Assembly: GCA_029210565.1 (NCBI GenBank) | Contig: JARGFQ010000012.1 | Span: 1 to 64,000, forward strand | Reading direction: 5' to 3' | Length of the DNA stretch: 64,000 nt | Source of the DNA: Bacteroidales bacterium | GTDB taxonomy: Bacteria; Bacteroidota; Bacteroidia; Bacteroidales; VadinHA17 | Shown: in pieces, positions 63,985-64,000 of the stretch | How the letters are laid out: each line of letters begins with the position of its first letter | Numbering within the stretch: the first letter of the stretch is position 1 | Notes under the pieces: model-generated | Databases searched by the model: none | What the model was told of the DNA's origin: nothing | The model's input: only the letters and a program-made list of their open reading frames with translations | Translations under genes and position numbers: made by a program

Positions 63985-64000
63985 CTTCTGCAGTTTAATA

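Overview
The window comes from the chromosome of a Bacteroidota member, most likely an environmental Bacteroidales-type bacterium. The evidence is a SusC/SusD pair, type IX secretion (T9SS) and gliding-type proteins (SprA-like, GldJ, two PorP/SprF proteins, type A and type B C-terminal sorting domains), many lipoproteins, and promoters with the Bacteroidota -7 element TAnnTTTG, often a few dozen bases before the start codon. Most of the sequence is moderately GC-rich. The first ~1.6 kb is visibly poorer in GC and may be a contig join or an acquired piece.

Layout. 1-4.3 kb: T9SS locus (transposase-like tail, truncated SprA C-terminal part, PorP/SprF protein, gldJ). 4.4-14.1 kb: housekeeping genes: murF, then a leftward operon mtaB > LpxL-like acyltransferase > glycosyltransferase > membrane phosphoesterase, phoH, folC, a hairpin-rich convergent spacer, and a stand-alone GMP-synthase ATPase. 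14.3-23.3 kb: one tightly coupled operon running from a UshA-like nucleotidase through an acyltransferase, a glycosyltransferase and an unknown secreted protein into crtI, crtB, crtD and cruF. It would make an acyclic hydroxylated carotenoid, probably glycosylated and acylated. 23.2-33.9 kb: sialic acid locus: FadR/GntR-type regulator, SusC, SusD, sialidase, Neu5Ac lyase, mutarotase, N-acylglucosamine 2-epimerase. Sialic acid is released outside, imported by SusCD, equilibrated, cleaved to ManNAc and epimerised to GlcNAc.

34.1-45.2 kb: accessory region: a MACPF/beta-prism lipoprotein, a DUF169 protein, a BlaI regulator with two perfect operators, and an M56/TonB sensor gene cut by one in-frame amber codon. 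MscS, an alpha-oxoamine synthase with an enolase-superfamily epimerase, and a large lipoprotein glycosidase follow. 45.3-49.1 kb: cspA with a small downstream gene, two small or unknown genes, an unknown lipoprotein, and a 1.1-kb gene-poor stretch with a promoter-driven structured RNA candidate, tRNA-Val and a broken tRNA carrying a perfect palindrome. 49.1-56.8 kb: giant T9SS type B adhesin, its SprF partner and a beta-helix lipoprotein. 56.9-64 kb: EEP-family nuclease, CCA-adding enzyme, thioredoxin, and a leftward operon YwqK-like > subtilisin-like T9SS protease > xseA > xseB.

Points most worth attention: the amber-split M56/TonB sensor with its operators, the MACPF lipoprotein, the candidate RNA at 48.36 kb, the tRNA remnant, the in-frame 12-residue repeat in CruF, and the SprA remnant. 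Product names rest on motif and family recognition by eye; no database search was run.
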